From assembly GCA_016081115.2 (NCBI GenBank), contig CM071930.1:27109641-27173640 (forward strand): 64,000 bases of DNA. Direction: 5' to 3'. This document shows positions 11,880 through 24,037 of this stretch, piece by piece. How positions within the stretch are numbered: the stretch's first letter is position 1; each line of letters opens with the position of its first letter. The notes beneath the pieces were generated by a model. It did no database searches. It had not been told where the DNA came from and saw only the letters and a list, made by a program, of their open reading frames with translations. The position numbers were made by a program, and so were the translations under genes. This stretch comes from Rehmannia glutinosa. Lineage: Eukaryota; Streptophyta; Magnoliopsida; Lamiales; Orobanchaceae.

Positions 11880-12424
11880 GAGGCTCAGAAGACTCAATCA
11901 ACAGAGTTAAAGGAGAAAGAAATGTAATTAAGCGAAGTTTCACGTTCCAGCCAAGACGGGAAATCAGTTGTATCAAGTTAGCTAACAACTGAGTGATTAT
12001 AATGTGAAGAGAGAAGTAGAGTTAAGTCACTTTTGGAAGATAGCTGAGTTATTTATGAGTTAAGTGACAAAACGCAGTCGTTTTCTGCGAGCGGCAATGT
12101 TTTTGGGCATTATGTCAGGGTAATTATTGTGTTAGAGTAAAGCCTGCACACATTTAGCCTATGATTGGATATAAATGTTGTTGCATTTAATACGGGGAAA
12201 TTAATGTGATTTCTAAGGTTTAACCATGACCGTTGATTTTGATCAAACTTTTCAAATTTTAAAACCGTCCCCTCACATCTCATATAAACCAAAAATTCAT
12301 TTCTCTCTCCTCACAATACTCTCTTCTCTAGCAAGAAAGTTCAAGTTTTTCTCTGCAAAGCAAGTAAAACACTAGTTCTTCAAGCGCTTATTCTATACGT
12401 GTTTCACCATTTTTCTTCGAGAAA
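11880..12424 (+). promoter_or_regulatory. A2 pol-aORF spacer with TATA-like boxes
   Basis: This is 545 bp without a gene. It contains GATTGGATATAAATG (12163-12177), a second box TATAAA (12283-12288, 137 bp before the aORF ATG), and a CT-rich leader at 12300-12345. All match A1 and A5 in order and distance. The layout is that of an RNA polymerase II promoter plus 5' leader. Activity is inferred only. Confidence 0.55.
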
Positions 12425-15233
12425 ATGGCTGCAAACTATGATTTCATCAAGATGTCCGAGAAAATCTACTTTGGCTCAACTGTGGATTTTGATGGAATGG
12501 TGAAACAGGGAGTTGATAAGGCCCTGGTTCAGAAAATTGCTACGAAACTAGAGAAATCGGGTCTGAAAGAATTCCTCACGATGGAATACTCCCACATATA
12601 CTTAGAGGAAGTTGCCATGTTCGACGTGAATGTTGAAGTTCACGATGGGGAGATTAAGTTTTCAGTCCACAACAAGGACATCAAGATTACTGTTGCGGAC
12701 TTAGCTAAACACTGCTACTTGCCTTCGGTGGGAATGAAGGACATTGTTGAAAAAGACGTTAACCTGGTTGTGGCATGGAAGGACATTGCCAAGCCAGAGT
12801 CTGCTGCAAAGGCTGTCTACACAGCCAAGAAGTCGTTGATCAAGGACGATTATCATAAGCTGATGGACATTGTGTCCAAGTGCGTGGATATGAAATTCGG
12901 GAGCTTCAATCAGCTATTAAGGACAAAGCTGACTGTTATGGCTAATATCCTTGAAGAGAAGAAGGTGAACTGGGCTGAGTTCATCTTCAGCCGAATCAGC
13001 CAAAACATCATGAACAAAAATATAAAGGATGATGGTCTATTCTTGAGTTCTCTGGGATATGGCTTGATCATTGGCCATATGATGGAGGTGAAAGGGATTC
13101 TACTCAGGCATGGGAAGCCATTCCATGTCAACAAGAGGATGTTTAAAGCTAACCTCTCTGTAGCTCAGAGGCAAGCTCATGCTAGAAGGGTTGACACCAG
13201 TTTAGGTGAGTCAGCTGATCCTGTCCCGAGGACACTGCTGCAACCGACCTAGCTCTTTATCTGAAGCCAATTCAAAAGAAGAAGAGAGATGTTGCAGCTA
13301 AGAAAGCACCTGCCCCTGCAGCCATTTCAGAGAAAGCACCTACCCACACAGACTGTCCCTCAATCGTCCCCTGCCCCAACAGCTAAGACTGAGAGGGAAC
13401 CTCTTGTACCTTCTCCAGTCGTGAAGAAGAAGCGCATTGCTATGCCCAAAAAGGCATTGCATCCAAGAAACAGATGACAGATGAAAATGCTTTTACCTTT
13501 GATGAGCCTGAAGATGTGGAGCCAGAAGTCCCTATGGTTCCAACCAAAAGAAGAAGACTGTTCAAGAAGTCAGAACTTGAGAAGCCAGCTGAATCTGACA
13601 CTCAACCAGCGAAGGAGACTTCTGAAGCTTAGGAAGAGAAGTTTAAGGAAGTTATAGGTGGTGAAATACTCACCACCAAAGTGGAGAAGTTAGCTGACGA
13701 GGGTTAGCAAATTGAACAAATGTTAGTTGTCCGAGACACAGTTGAAGAACAAGGAGCATACACAGCTGACCAGTCTGAAGAGTTAGTTGTTCAGTCCCCT
13801 CAGAATGATGCACGAACACCTGAGAAAGAACATATGTGCAGGAGGAAGAAGGAGATGATGATGATCTTGTGATATTATCTCCTGCATACCCAGAGATTTG
13901 AGAAAGGTTGTAGATATGGAGATCGTGGAAACTCAGTAAAGCTAGATCCCAATTTCAATAGCCTGAATTCATGGAGGAGGAAGAATATCTCCTATTATTT
14001 TTGGGAGTTGACGTTCGATCTGCACTGGATGATGACAATTGTGCAGACATGTTGACTGCAATCAAGGAGGATGCAAATTTTTAAAGAAGCTGAGATGGCA
14101 GAGGCTCTTACTGAATCACAAAATCCCCATTCTTGGCCATTCACAGATGCTCCTGAGCATGCCCTAGAATCAGCTGACAGCAGCGACAGTGAAATTGAGG
14201 AGATCGACCATACTGCTGCAGCCGAGAAGCTGAATTCTGGCAAGCTATAAGGCAATCCAAGGAGATGCATGAGCAATAAATGACTAGGGGCCCTGGGGAA
14301 TCCTCATCTTTCATGATTACCCCTAGCCTTGACATAATGGTGATGGTGAAAAATATTCAAGAAACCACATCTCCCGTGCACTTTGAGGAAGAAAATTCCA
14401 GGAAGACTGGCGATGAAGCTAAGGATGGTGATGACGCGGACACCTTAGCCAAGCCACTCCCTGCAGAAGGTGTTGAGATACCTTCCCCAACGGCTGAACA
14501 CTTAATTGGACTAACAGTCGGGTCTTAGGTTTTGAGTAACCCCACTACTCAAGACTCAGCTGGTGCGCCAACTGAGGAGGAAACTCAAACCACCACAGCC
14601 AGGTCGGAGGAGGCTGTGGGAGACCAACCACAAATGGAGTTCGAAAGGGATGGAGAGAATGCTACAATTCAGCAGACTGAAGTTGACGAAGCTCAGATAG
14701 TTCAGACTGTCTCAGTTGAAACTTCAACTGCAATGCAGGCCGATGACGCTGCTGAAGCAGCTAAGGCAAAAGATGGAAGTGAGGCCATGGGAGTTGAGAC
14801 TCCTGGCCCTGAAAGTGCAATCCAAGGAGTTGAGACTCTGAAGGATTCCATTGAAGACCCTAAGCAGCTTCATCTGCTGAAGAGATAATTTCTAAAGACC
14901 CTGCTGCAGTTGAGACTGCAAAAGGAAATTACAAGGCCCATCAGCGGTTGAGACTACTGAGGGTAATGAAGGCCTAGAGGAGGTTGAGACTTCTATAGGT
15001 AAGAAAGTCGTTGAGGATCTGTCTGCTCCTCATGTAGAGGTTGCTGAGAAAGAAGAAGAGATCAGCGCCATTCACGATTCTCAGGAAAATATTGATACTG
15101 GATTCCTGGAATCTAAAAATGAAGTTGAGTCCAGCCCCATTGATAAATCTAATGAGGAGGCACATGCAAAAAGGAGTCAAGCCAGTGATAAGGCTACTCC
15201 AATGCAATTACAATGGTTGATAGCCCACCTCTA
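12425..15233 (+). pseudogene. A2 accessory ORF, 5' part (split by element N)
   Basis: The first 275 codons are open (12425-13252). The start MAANYDFIKM is preceded by a CT-rich leader and no other in-frame ATG. This is the best-preserved N-terminal domain in the window. It includes YLEEVAMFDVNVEV, VHNKDIKITVADLAKHCYLP, a DDYHKLMDIVSKCVDMKFGS helix and the block LLRHGKPFHVNKRMF. The pattern (short acidic strand, YLEEV.FY, VH.KDI...LA.H..LP) is reminiscent of the 'putative plant transposon protein' domain, which is my inference. After 13252 the frame breaks into Lys/Ala/Pro-rich, acidic and Thr/Glu-rich pieces (for example 14280-14528, 14532-14888). Element N enters at 15234. Confidence 0.82.
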
Positions 15234-16554
15234 TGTTAGATAAATGTTTTTATCAAGATTTTGATGATTTTGTTTAAATTAGTTTTTATACCAAAACAAT
15301 GTTTATAAATGTTCCAAATACTCCAAAAAGATTTAAAATGTTTTTACTAATTTTCCGGAGTATTTATTCAAGTTTATTTTCGACTAATATATTGGATAAC
15401 ACTTTTGATGATTTTGTGTTAATGCATTTTTACATCAAAACGATATTTCTAATGTTGTCTAAATACTCCCGATTGGTTTAAAATATTTTTACTAATTTTT
15501 CGGAGTATTTTTTGAAGTTTATTTTTTGACAAAAATTGGACAACAATTCAAGTTGGAGGTCGACCGGTCGAGCAAACGGTCGACCGGTACCTGAAGAACA
15601 CACAGAATGAAACAGAAAGAATTTCTGTGAAAAAATGAGAGGGGGAGACCGGTCCAGGGAAGGGCCGACCAGTCGGACCCCTCTCCGACTGGTCGGACCC
15701 CCCTCCAACCTGTACCCTGTACCTGGATCGCACTAAATTCTTTCCAACATTCAAAATCTTCTATAGGGCAACTGGCCGCCCTGTGTATTTTTTGGCAGCA
15801 AAAATTGTACCGTTTGAACTCCATATCAGCAAGATTTGCTTTTGATTTTTGTACAATATTTCTACATCTTGTGATCCTCTTTTTGTAGACAAAAGTGAAG
15901 AAGGATGAGCCTATGTCTATGAAGACTCTCCTATAAATAGAGGATGATTAGAAAACACAAGACAACACACAAGCATACAATACAACAAGAAATCTGCAAA
16001 ATTCTCAAAGCTTTCATTTTTACATTCTTGTTGTAATAGCCTAAGTTCTTGCACTTGCACAATCTTGAGGTCTAGGCTTTTTGTTCTTGATTACACTTGC
16101 ACTCAAAGTTTGTATACTTCATTTATTGAGTTGTAATCTTGAATTTTTCTATCATCCAAAACAAGATATCCTTATTAGTGTTCTTGTGGTAAGAACACAC
16201 TTGGGTGATCTTAGGTGTTGAAGAGTGTGGTACTCTTCATAGGTGTTGAAGGAAGATTGTGGTAATCTCCTTGAAGGTGTTGTAAGAATATTGTGGTAAT
16301 CTTCAAAGGTGGTGTTGTATTAATTGTGGTAATTATTAATATTTTTTTCTTTTCGAAATCCATCCCGGAGATACTGGGGTGGTAGAGGATTAGGCCCTAG
16401 GTGGGTTGAACCTCTTTAAATCGACGAGTGTTGTTTATTTTCCGCACTTACATTCTTGCCATTTATTTGTTCATTCGAAAAAGAGGGCGATTTGCAAAAA
16501 ATCGGCATAATCTATTCACCCTCCTCTAGATTATCGTAGCCACTTGGACTTACA
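15234..16554 (+). repeat. Element N 5' LTR
   Basis: This is a 1,321-bp LTR. TATAAATA at 15932-15939 (CTCCTATAAATAGAGG) marks the promoter. Upstream is a cluster of GACCGG/GGTCGACCGGTC-type palindromic motifs (15555-15720). It contains about 134 bp (around 16240-16372) that is missing from the 3' LTR. That stretch consists of degenerate repeats of GTGTTGAAGG...TTGTGGTAATCT. Confidence 0.95.
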
Positions 16555-16556
16555 AG

Positions 16557-16569
16557 TGATATCAAAGCC
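16557..16569 (+). promoter_or_regulatory. Element N primer binding site, mutated
   Basis: TGATATCAAAGCC follows the 5' LTR by two bases and differs at two positions from the initiator-Met-tRNA site TGGTATCAGAGCC. The primer tRNA assignment follows from plant copia elements in general. Confidence 0.75.
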
Positions 16570-16611
16570 AAACTCTTTGGCTAGCTCGTTCCAAGTAAAG
16601 AGGAAAGATCC

Positions 16612-18219
16612 ATGGCGCCTCCACCAACAAGCCATCACTATTCGACGCCAACAACTACGCATTTTGGAAAGACCGTATGGAGTGCTTTCTACAAGGGTGC
16701 GGGTTTGACATTTGGAATGTGGTCATTGAAGGAGTTGATCAACCAACCAAGAAATTGGAGGATGGCACCACGACTCCCAAACCGCTCAAGGAGTTCGATG
16801 AAAATGACAAGAAGGCTTTCTCTCTAAACAGTAAGGCCTTAAATATTTTACATTGCTCTCTTACCGCCACCGAGTATAATCGTATAAGAGGTATAAGGTC
16901 GGCACATGAAGTTTGGGAAAAACTAGAAACCATCTATGAGGGCACAAAGAAAGTGAAGCAAGCAAGAAAAACAATGCTTGTGAAAGACTTTGAAAATTTC
17001 AATATGCATGATGGTGAAAGCATATCAAAAATGGTGGAAAGGCTTGACAACATTGTCAATCCTCTTGTGGCTCTTGGAAAGGTCATCTCCGAAGAAGACG
17101 AGGTGACCAAGGTATTGAACGCTCTTCCCGGCTCATGGTCCGAAAAAGTGACGGCTATCACGAAAGCACAATATCTTGAGACACTCAAATTTGATGAGCT
17201 CATCGGGAACCTCCTCATCTACGAAGTCTATCTCAAGGAGAGGAAAAATTCCAAACCATCCATCAATCAATCGGGTATGCAAAATATTCCTAAAGGTATT
17301 GCATCTTCTTCTAATAATGCATACTATGATATTGATGATGAGGAAGAGGAGGACACGGCCGCACTTGTTCGTAAATTTGCAAAATTTGTGAATAAAAATA
17401 AGGCTAGAAAATCGAGAGACAACTCGTGTATTAAATGTGGAAAATCTGGGCACTTCATAGCCGATTGCCCAAAACTCGAGGAGGAGGAACAAAGGAAAAA
17501 GAAGCCTTTTCCGAAAAAAAAGGCTCTAAATGCGGAAGTCAAAACTTGGGATGAGTTACTTGAAACAACCGACGAAGAAGGAGAATCCGAACATGGTCTT
17601 ATGGCCATAGACGACGAAAACAACGAGGTACGCTCTAAAGCTTCATCCTCTTCCTTAGTTGATGAATTGCAATGTGATTTTGATGAATTGCAAATTGAAT
17701 TTCAAAATTTGATTATTAAATACAAGACTTTGAAAAAAGGGCATAAAGAACTTAAAATTGAAAAGGAAAAATTATTTACTTCTTATGAATCTCTTGATAA
17801 AGTTCATGCTATTACTCTTACTAGAGTTCATACTCTTGAAACCGAAAAAGAATCGCTTACTAAAGATCATGAATGTTTGAAAAAAGATGTGCATCATTTT
17901 AACTTAAGTACGAATAATGTTACAAAAATTTTAGATGCACAAAGAGGTGAGCATTCTAAATTAGGACTTGGCTATAAAACTTTTCAACCTCTTTCAAAGA
18001 AAAAAGACCAAGGTCCTACTTTTGTACGTGCTAGTAGTGCCCATAATCTTATTTGTTTTTATTGTGGTAAAGTTGGTCACTATGTTAATCATTGTAAATT
18101 GAAGAATAATTTTAGCTTTCTTTGGAGACCCAAAGGTCTCAAGGCTAACCCCCATGGACCCCAAAACTATAGGGTACCTAAAAATAATTCTTCTGTAGGT
18201 CATAGGGGCTATAACAACT
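16612..18219 (+). pseudogene. Element N gag, frameshifted at N-terminus
   Basis: The likely start is 16612 (MAPPPTSHH), but the capsid frame begins at 16641 (FDANNYAFWKDRM), so a small indel separates them. From 16677 the frame is open for over 500 codons. It contains the UBN2/gag_pre-type core (ALNILHCSLTATEYNRIRG; EVWEKLETIYEGT; VTKVLNALPGSW), a first CCHC knuckle CIKCGKSGHFIADC (17430-17471), an acidic and coiled-coil middle (about 17560-17960), and a second knuckle CFYCGKVGHYVNHC (18052-18093). The pol frame then takes over in +1, either programmed or by mutation. Gag forms the particle shell and binds element RNA. Confidence 0.88.
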
Positions 18220-21218
18220 ATGGAGGATTCAAAATGGCTCGTGGACAACGGATGTTCACGCTATATGACCGGAAAGAGAGAACTTTTTACCAACATCAAG
18301 CTCCAAGAAGAGGGTATGGTCATGTTCGGCAATGGCAAAGGAAGAATTCTTGGAAATGGAGAAATTGGTAGCTCTTCTTTCTCTCTTAGTAATGTTCTTT
18401 TAGTAGAATGGCTTAAGTTTAATTTGATAAGTGTTAGCCAACTTTGTGATTCAAATTATAATGTTGTTTTCAATAAAGAAAAATGCCTTATATCCAAAAA
18501 TGATAAAATTATTTGTGAAGCAAATAGAAAAGGCAATCTTTACAAAATTTGTACAAGTGATTAGGTTAGTCAAAATATTTCTTGTCTTGTCGCCAATAAT
18601 GATTTAACTAGTTTATGGCATAGGCGACTTTGACATGTTGGATATAAAATTTTGCAAACTATTTACAAAAACCAACATGTAAAAGGACTACCCAAATTGA
18701 ATTTTGAAAATCTTGGCTTATGTGACACTTGTCAAAAGAACAAATTAGTTAAGAGTAGTTTTAAGCCCAAAAATGAAATTTCCACAACCAAGCCTCTACA
18801 ACTTCTTCATTTAGATTTGTACGGGATATTGGTACGGCAAGTCTAAGTGAAAAACATTACACTTTTGTTATAGTTGATGATTTTTCTAGATATACTTGGG
18901 CTCTATTTCTTACAAATAAAAGCGACGTCGTTAATGAGTTTGTTAAGTTGTGTAGACTTATTGAGAATGAAAAGAAAGATACTATTAAGTCTATTCGAAG
19001 TGATCGAGGTGGAGAATTTAGAGTCTTTTGTGAAACCAAGGGATATAGTCACAATTTTTCGGCTCCAAGGACACCTCAACAAAATGGAGTAGCCGAAAGA
19101 AAGAATCGGGCACTTCAAGAAATGAGTCGATCCATGCTCAATGAATTTTCACTTCCAAAATATTTTTGGGCCGAAGCCGTAAGTACCGCTTGCTATGTCA
19201 TTAATCGAGTTTATATTCGTCCTAAAATGAATAAAACTCCATATGAGCTTTGGAAAGGAAGAACTCCAAATATTAGCTATTTCAAAATATTTGGATGTAA
19301 ATGTTTTATTTTGAATACTAAGGATCAATTGGACAAACTTGATCCTAAGGCCGATGAAGGAATATTTATGGGGTATTCAACCAAGAGCAAAGCATATCGG
19401 GTTTATAATAAAATTAGTGGGGTTGTTGAAGAATCCATCCATGTCAAATTCAATGAACCTATTGTTGAAAGTGATGAAGAGGATATTGTTGAACCTATTG
19501 TTCAAAATGATGCTCAAAATGATCAACCTTTAAGCTCAAATGTTCCTCAAGAAGACAAAAGTGATACTTCGGATCTTCCCGTAGCATTGAAATTTAAGGG
19601 AGATCACCCAAAAGATCTTATTATTGGTGATCCCCTTGATAAAGTAATGACTAGAGAAAAAGTTGCCGAGAAAGCTCTTATATCTCAAAAAGAGCCTAAA
19701 AATGCTAAGGAAGCTATTGAAGATGAGGATTGGTTTTTAGAAATGCAAGAGGAGTTGAATCAATTTGAAAGAAATGATGTATGGGAACTAGTACCTTGTC
19801 CTCCATCTCAAATAATTATTGGAACAAAATGGGTATTTCGGAACAAGCTCGATGATCAAGACAATATTGTTCGAAACAAAGCAAGGTTAGTAGCTCAAGG
19901 TTATTGTCAAGAAGAAGGTATTGATTATGATGAAACATTTGCACCCGTAGCACGTTTAGAAGCTATTCGTATTTTACTTGCCTATTCTTGTTTTAAAAAT
20001 TTCAAGCTTTACCAAATGGATGTAAAATCCGCATTTTTAAATGGTCTTATTCAAGAAGAAGTCTATGTAAAACAACCTCCGGGGTTTGAAAATTTTTCTA
20101 GACCTAATGATGTTTATAAACTTAAAAAGGCCTTGTATGGTTTGAAACAAGCACCCCGTGTATGGTATGATAGACTTAGCTCTTTTCTTTTCCAAAATGG
20201 TTTTATAAGAGGAAACGTTGATACTACTCTCTTTGTTTTTGGAAAAGGGCAAGATTGCTTATTAGTGCAAATTTATGTTGATGATATTATTTTTGGTGCT
20301 ACTAATGAATCCTTGTGCAATAAATTTTCTAAGTTAATGCAAGGTGAATTTGAAATGAGCATGATGGGGGAGCTCAACTTCTTCCTTGGACTTCAAATCA
20401 AGCAATTCTAAGAAGGAATTTATATTTCACAATCAAAATATACAAAAGAGCTTTTGAAGAAGTTCGGCATTGAAGAAGGAAGAACCGTCTTTACCCCAAT
20501 GGCAACAAACGTCAAGATTGACAAAGATGAAAAAGGCAAGCCGGTTGATGAATCCAAATATCGAGGTATGATTGGTAGTTTACTTTATTTAACCGCAAGT
20601 AGACCGGATATTCTTCATGCCGTATGCCTATGTGCTCATTTTCAAAGCAATCCCAAAGAATCTCATATGAGTGCCGTTAAAAGGATTTTTCGATATTTGA
20701 AAGGCACTATTCAATATGGTTTATTTTATCCAAAGAATGAATTTTTTTCTCTTATAGGTTATAGTGATTCGGATTATGTGGGAAATATTGATGATCGTAA
20801 AAGTACTTCCAGATCATGTCAATTTCTAGGTGATTGCCTAGTTTCTTGGTTTTCAAAGAAACAAAATTGTGTTTCACTTTCAACGACCGAAGCCGAATAT
20901 ATTTCCGCGGCTTTTTGTTGTACTCAATTGCTTTGGATGAAACAAACTTTAGCGGATTATAAATGTTCTTTTGAAAGTGTTCCTATCTTTTGTGATAACA
21001 TATCCGCTATAAATATTTCTCAAAACCCGGTTCATCATGACCGTAATAAACATATTGAGATTCGACATCATTTTCTAAGGGATTGTGTCTCAAAACGAAA
21101 AATTGAGATTTCTTTTGTACCATCTCAAAATCAATTGGCGGATATTTTTACTAAACCGCTATCTTCTAAGACTTTTGCATCAACACGAGCTCGGTTAAGC
21201 ACAATGCATATTGAATGA
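18220..21218 (+). pseudogene. Element N pol: PR, IN, RT, RNase H, with stops
   Basis: Protease: WLVDNGCSRYMTG at about 18235, where copia proteases have DSG, so the active-site Ser is Asn. Pre-integrase: LWHRRL then a TGA (18631-18633) in place of Gly. Integrase: HLDLYG (first Asp), a frameshift near 18830, IRSDRGGEF (second Asp), PQQNGVAERKNR (Glu), so the DDE triad survives. RT: YVDD at 20274-20285 with YGLKQAPRVWY before it. RNase H: YSDSDYVG, STTEAEYISAA, FCDNISAINISQNP and ADIFTKPL. Further stops are TAG at 18562-18564 and TAA at 20409-20411. The RT-RH block is otherwise a single frame, which suggests a moderately recent insertion. Confidence 0.92.
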
Positions 21219-22872
21219 GGTCTATGATTGCATTTTGCACGTTTTTAAAACTTAGGGGCGAAAAATCGGATTTTTGATTCAAACTTCGGACTTTGCAAAA
21301 ACAAAATGGACAGTGGGCTGACTGGGCTAAGGCCGATCGGTCGCCCGAGCCTCTGACCGGTCGCCCGAGCCTCCGACCGGTCGCCCTAGCCTCCAACCGG
21401 TCGCCCACATCAAAATTTTGGTTAAATTCGATTCTGTTCTCAAACTTAGCCATTTTGGCCTTTTTTGTTCATTTTTCGTCCCCTACGCAAATTGCACACA
21501 AATTTCACTTCAAATTTGCTTTCTTGCATATATTTTACATTTTGGACTTCATTAGGCTCGATTATCATCATCATTTCTCATCTCTACCGATTAAATGGTA
21601 AGAATTCTACTTCCTTAACTCAATTGGGTTGAACCCTTGAGTTTTTTGCCTTATTTGAAATATTCTTGATGCTAGCTTCATATGATTGTGATGAGCTCGT
21701 TAATTATTGTTGTATGAATGTTGTTTGAATTGATTTGGTGTTGAAAATTTTGGCTTGATTACATTTACAAGGGCCTTATACAAATTATTCCATTTCTAAG
21801 CCCACAACGTGTTCGATAAATTGTCTCAAAGAAAATTTCAACATTTACATGACTCATTAGCTTTCCAATGTCTTATATATTTATTGAGATCATGTTTTAT
21901 CAATCAAATGAGCTTTTGCAAATCTAATGATCAATTTTTCCCTTTTATTTGGAATTTAAGCTTCAATTTTCAAAACGCTCGATAAATCGATAAAATTGCG
22001 CACTTTGATATAATTGTATGATGTTTTTATCGTGCTAACATTCTTTTTGATGATTCCAAAGGGGGAGAAACAGGAAAAACTATCGTACGCTTAAAGAAGC
22101 GATAATAAGCTCGCAAGAAAAGTTATAAGCTAGGGCTCTTAAAAGCCAAAAACTGTGAATAATACTTAGTCCATTTGATGTATTGTGGACTTTTATGCTT
22201 GACTACTGATGTTTTGTGATAGGGAGAGCTTCTAAGCTCATGAAATTCAAGCTTGTTTTGTAACTTGTATGGATGTATTTCCAAGTCCAATTTCCAGTTT
22301 CTAGTGTTGGAAAATGAATTTTCAAACTTTATTGATTTTCGTGTGAGAATTGGGAATATGTTTGGTTTGTTGTCTGAATTTCTGTTTGAAAATGAGAATA
22401 TGTTTGATTATAGTTTTTCAAATGTATTTTTGACATAAGTTTGCATGATTGTAGTGTATTTTTACCTAGGTTTGCGTAATTGAAATGAAAGATTATTTGG
22501 TTGTGTTTTCAAAAGAATATTTTCCATAAAAAAGTGAAAACTGAAAATGACTTCATTTCTATTGAAAACTTTTGAAACAAACATAAACCCATTTTCTGGA
22601 ATTGTTGGAAAGTGGAAAAAGGGTGTTGGAAACACAACCATACAAGGCTTTTGCTTTTAGTGGTTGCTTTTATACTTGTTCTTGATATGCATATTGATAG
22701 GGGGAGCTTGTGCAAAAATATTTTGAAAAATCTTTGCTCCTATCCTTGTATATTTCACTTATGATAAATCCTGCTTGTAATGGATTGATGTTTTAGACCG
22801 GAAAATATGTTTTGTTTAAAAAATCGACTTCCTAAAATTGTTTGGGTTTGTAATCATCAAAAAATGGGAGTT
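21219..22872 (+). other. Element N post-pol non-coding region with GACCGGTC repeats
   Basis: There is no credible ORF. Four near-tandem copies of a roughly 20-bp unit (CGACCGGTCGCCC followed by GAGCCTC or similar) lie at 21333-21410. Purine-rich tracts AAAGGGGGAGAAA (about 22058-22070) and AGGGGGAG (about 22699) occur inside, and ATCAAAAAATGGGAG lies just before the 3' LTR (about 22856-22870) as polypurine tract. Sireviruses are known to carry palindromic repeats and polypurine motifs in this interval. Confidence 0.7.
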
Positions 22873-24037
22873 TGTTAGATAAATATTTTTATCAAGATTT
22901 TGTAATCATCAAAAAAGGGGAGTTTTTAAATGATTTTTATACCAAAACAATGTTTATAAATGTTCCAAATACTCCAAATTGATTTAAAATGTTTTTACTA
23001 ATTTTCCGGAGTATTTATTCAAGTTTCGACTAATATATTGGACAACACTTTTGATGATTTTGTGTTAATGCGTTTTTACATCAAAACGATATTTCTAATG
23101 TTGTCTAAATACTCCCGATCGGTTTAAAATATTTTTACTAATTTTTCGGAGTATTTTTTGAAGTTTATTTTTGACAAAAATCGGACAACAATTCAAGTTG
23201 GAGGTCGACCGATCGAGCAAACGGTCGACCGGTACCTGAAGAACGCACAGAATGAAACAGAAAGCATTTCTGTGAAAAAATGAGAGGGGGTGACCGGTCC
23301 AGGGAAGGACCGACCGGTCGGACCCCCCTCCAACCTGTACCTGGATCACACTAAATTTTTCCAACGTTCAAAATCTTCTATAGGGCAATCGGTCGCCCTG
23401 TGTATTTTTTGACAGCAAAAATTGTACCGTTTGAACTCCATATCATCAAGATTTTCTTTTGATTTTTGTACAATATTTTTACATCTTGTGATCCTCTTTT
23501 TGTAGACAAAAGTGAAAAGGAGGAGGCTATGTCTATGAAGACTCTCCTATAAATAGAGGATGATTTGAAAACACAAGACAACACACAAGCATACAATACA
23601 ACAAGAAATCTGCAAAATTCTGAAAGCTTTCATTTTTGCATTCTTGTTGTAATAGCCTAAGTTCTTGCACTTGCACAATCTTGAGGTCTAGGCTTTTTGT
23701 TCTTGATTACACTTGCACTCAAAGTTTGTATACTTCATTTATTGAGTTGTAATCTTGAATTTTTCTATCATCCAAAACAAGATATCCTTGTTAGTGTTCT
23801 TGTGGTAAGAACACACTTGGGTGATCTTAGGTGTTGAAGAGTGTGGTACTCTTCATACTGGGGTGGTAGAGGATTAGGCCCTAGGTGGGTTGAACCTCTT
23901 TAAATCAACGAGTGTTGTTTATTTTCCGTACTTACATTCTTGCCATTTATTTGTTCATTCGAAAAAGAGGGCGATTTGCGAAAAATCGGCATAATCTATT
24001 CACCCCCTCTAGATTATCGTAGCCACTTGGTCTTACA
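22873..24037 (+). repeat. Element N 3' LTR
   Basis: This is a 1,165-bp LTR, collinear with the 5' LTR. Two differences stand out. Its first about 60 bp contain a second copy of the upstream tract (TTTTGTAATCATCAAAAAAG), and about 134 bp of repeats are missing at 23858. TATAAATA lies at 23548-23555. The end CTTGGTCTTACA is followed by the target copy CTCCA. Confidence 0.94.

Larger units (their letters stand above)
15234..24037 (+). mobile_element. Element N: second Ty1/copia (Sirevirus-like) family, complete with both LTRs
   Basis: The element is 8.8 kb. Its LTRs begin TGTTAGATAA and end CTTGG(A/T)CTTACA, with flanking 5-bp target copies CTCTA (15229-15233) and CTCCA (24038-24042) that differ by one base. 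The internal order is PBS, gag with two zinc knuckles, PR, IN, RT, RH, then 1.65 kb of non-coding DNA. It interrupts the A2 accessory ORF, which resumes at 24043. It has stop codons and frameshifts in gag and pol, so it is not autonomous as sequenced. Confidence 0.96.

Noticed and set aside
13995..14335. Minus-strand ORFs in A2 aORF
   Set aside because: Antisense shadows of the degenerate accessory ORF.
12425..15233. aORF as an envelope glycoprotein gene
   Set aside because: Its position after pol suggests it, but no signal peptide, transmembrane stretch or glycoprotein pattern is visible in any copy.
16739..17623. Minus-strand ORFs of 60-119 codons within N gag
   Set aside because: They are shadows of the plus-strand gag, rich in Ser/Phe/Leu as expected from reversed Lys/Glu codons.
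21333..21410. CRISPR-like array
   Set aside because: The units are near-tandem with no unique spacers of constant length, lie inside a plant retrotransposon, and have no cas genes nearby.
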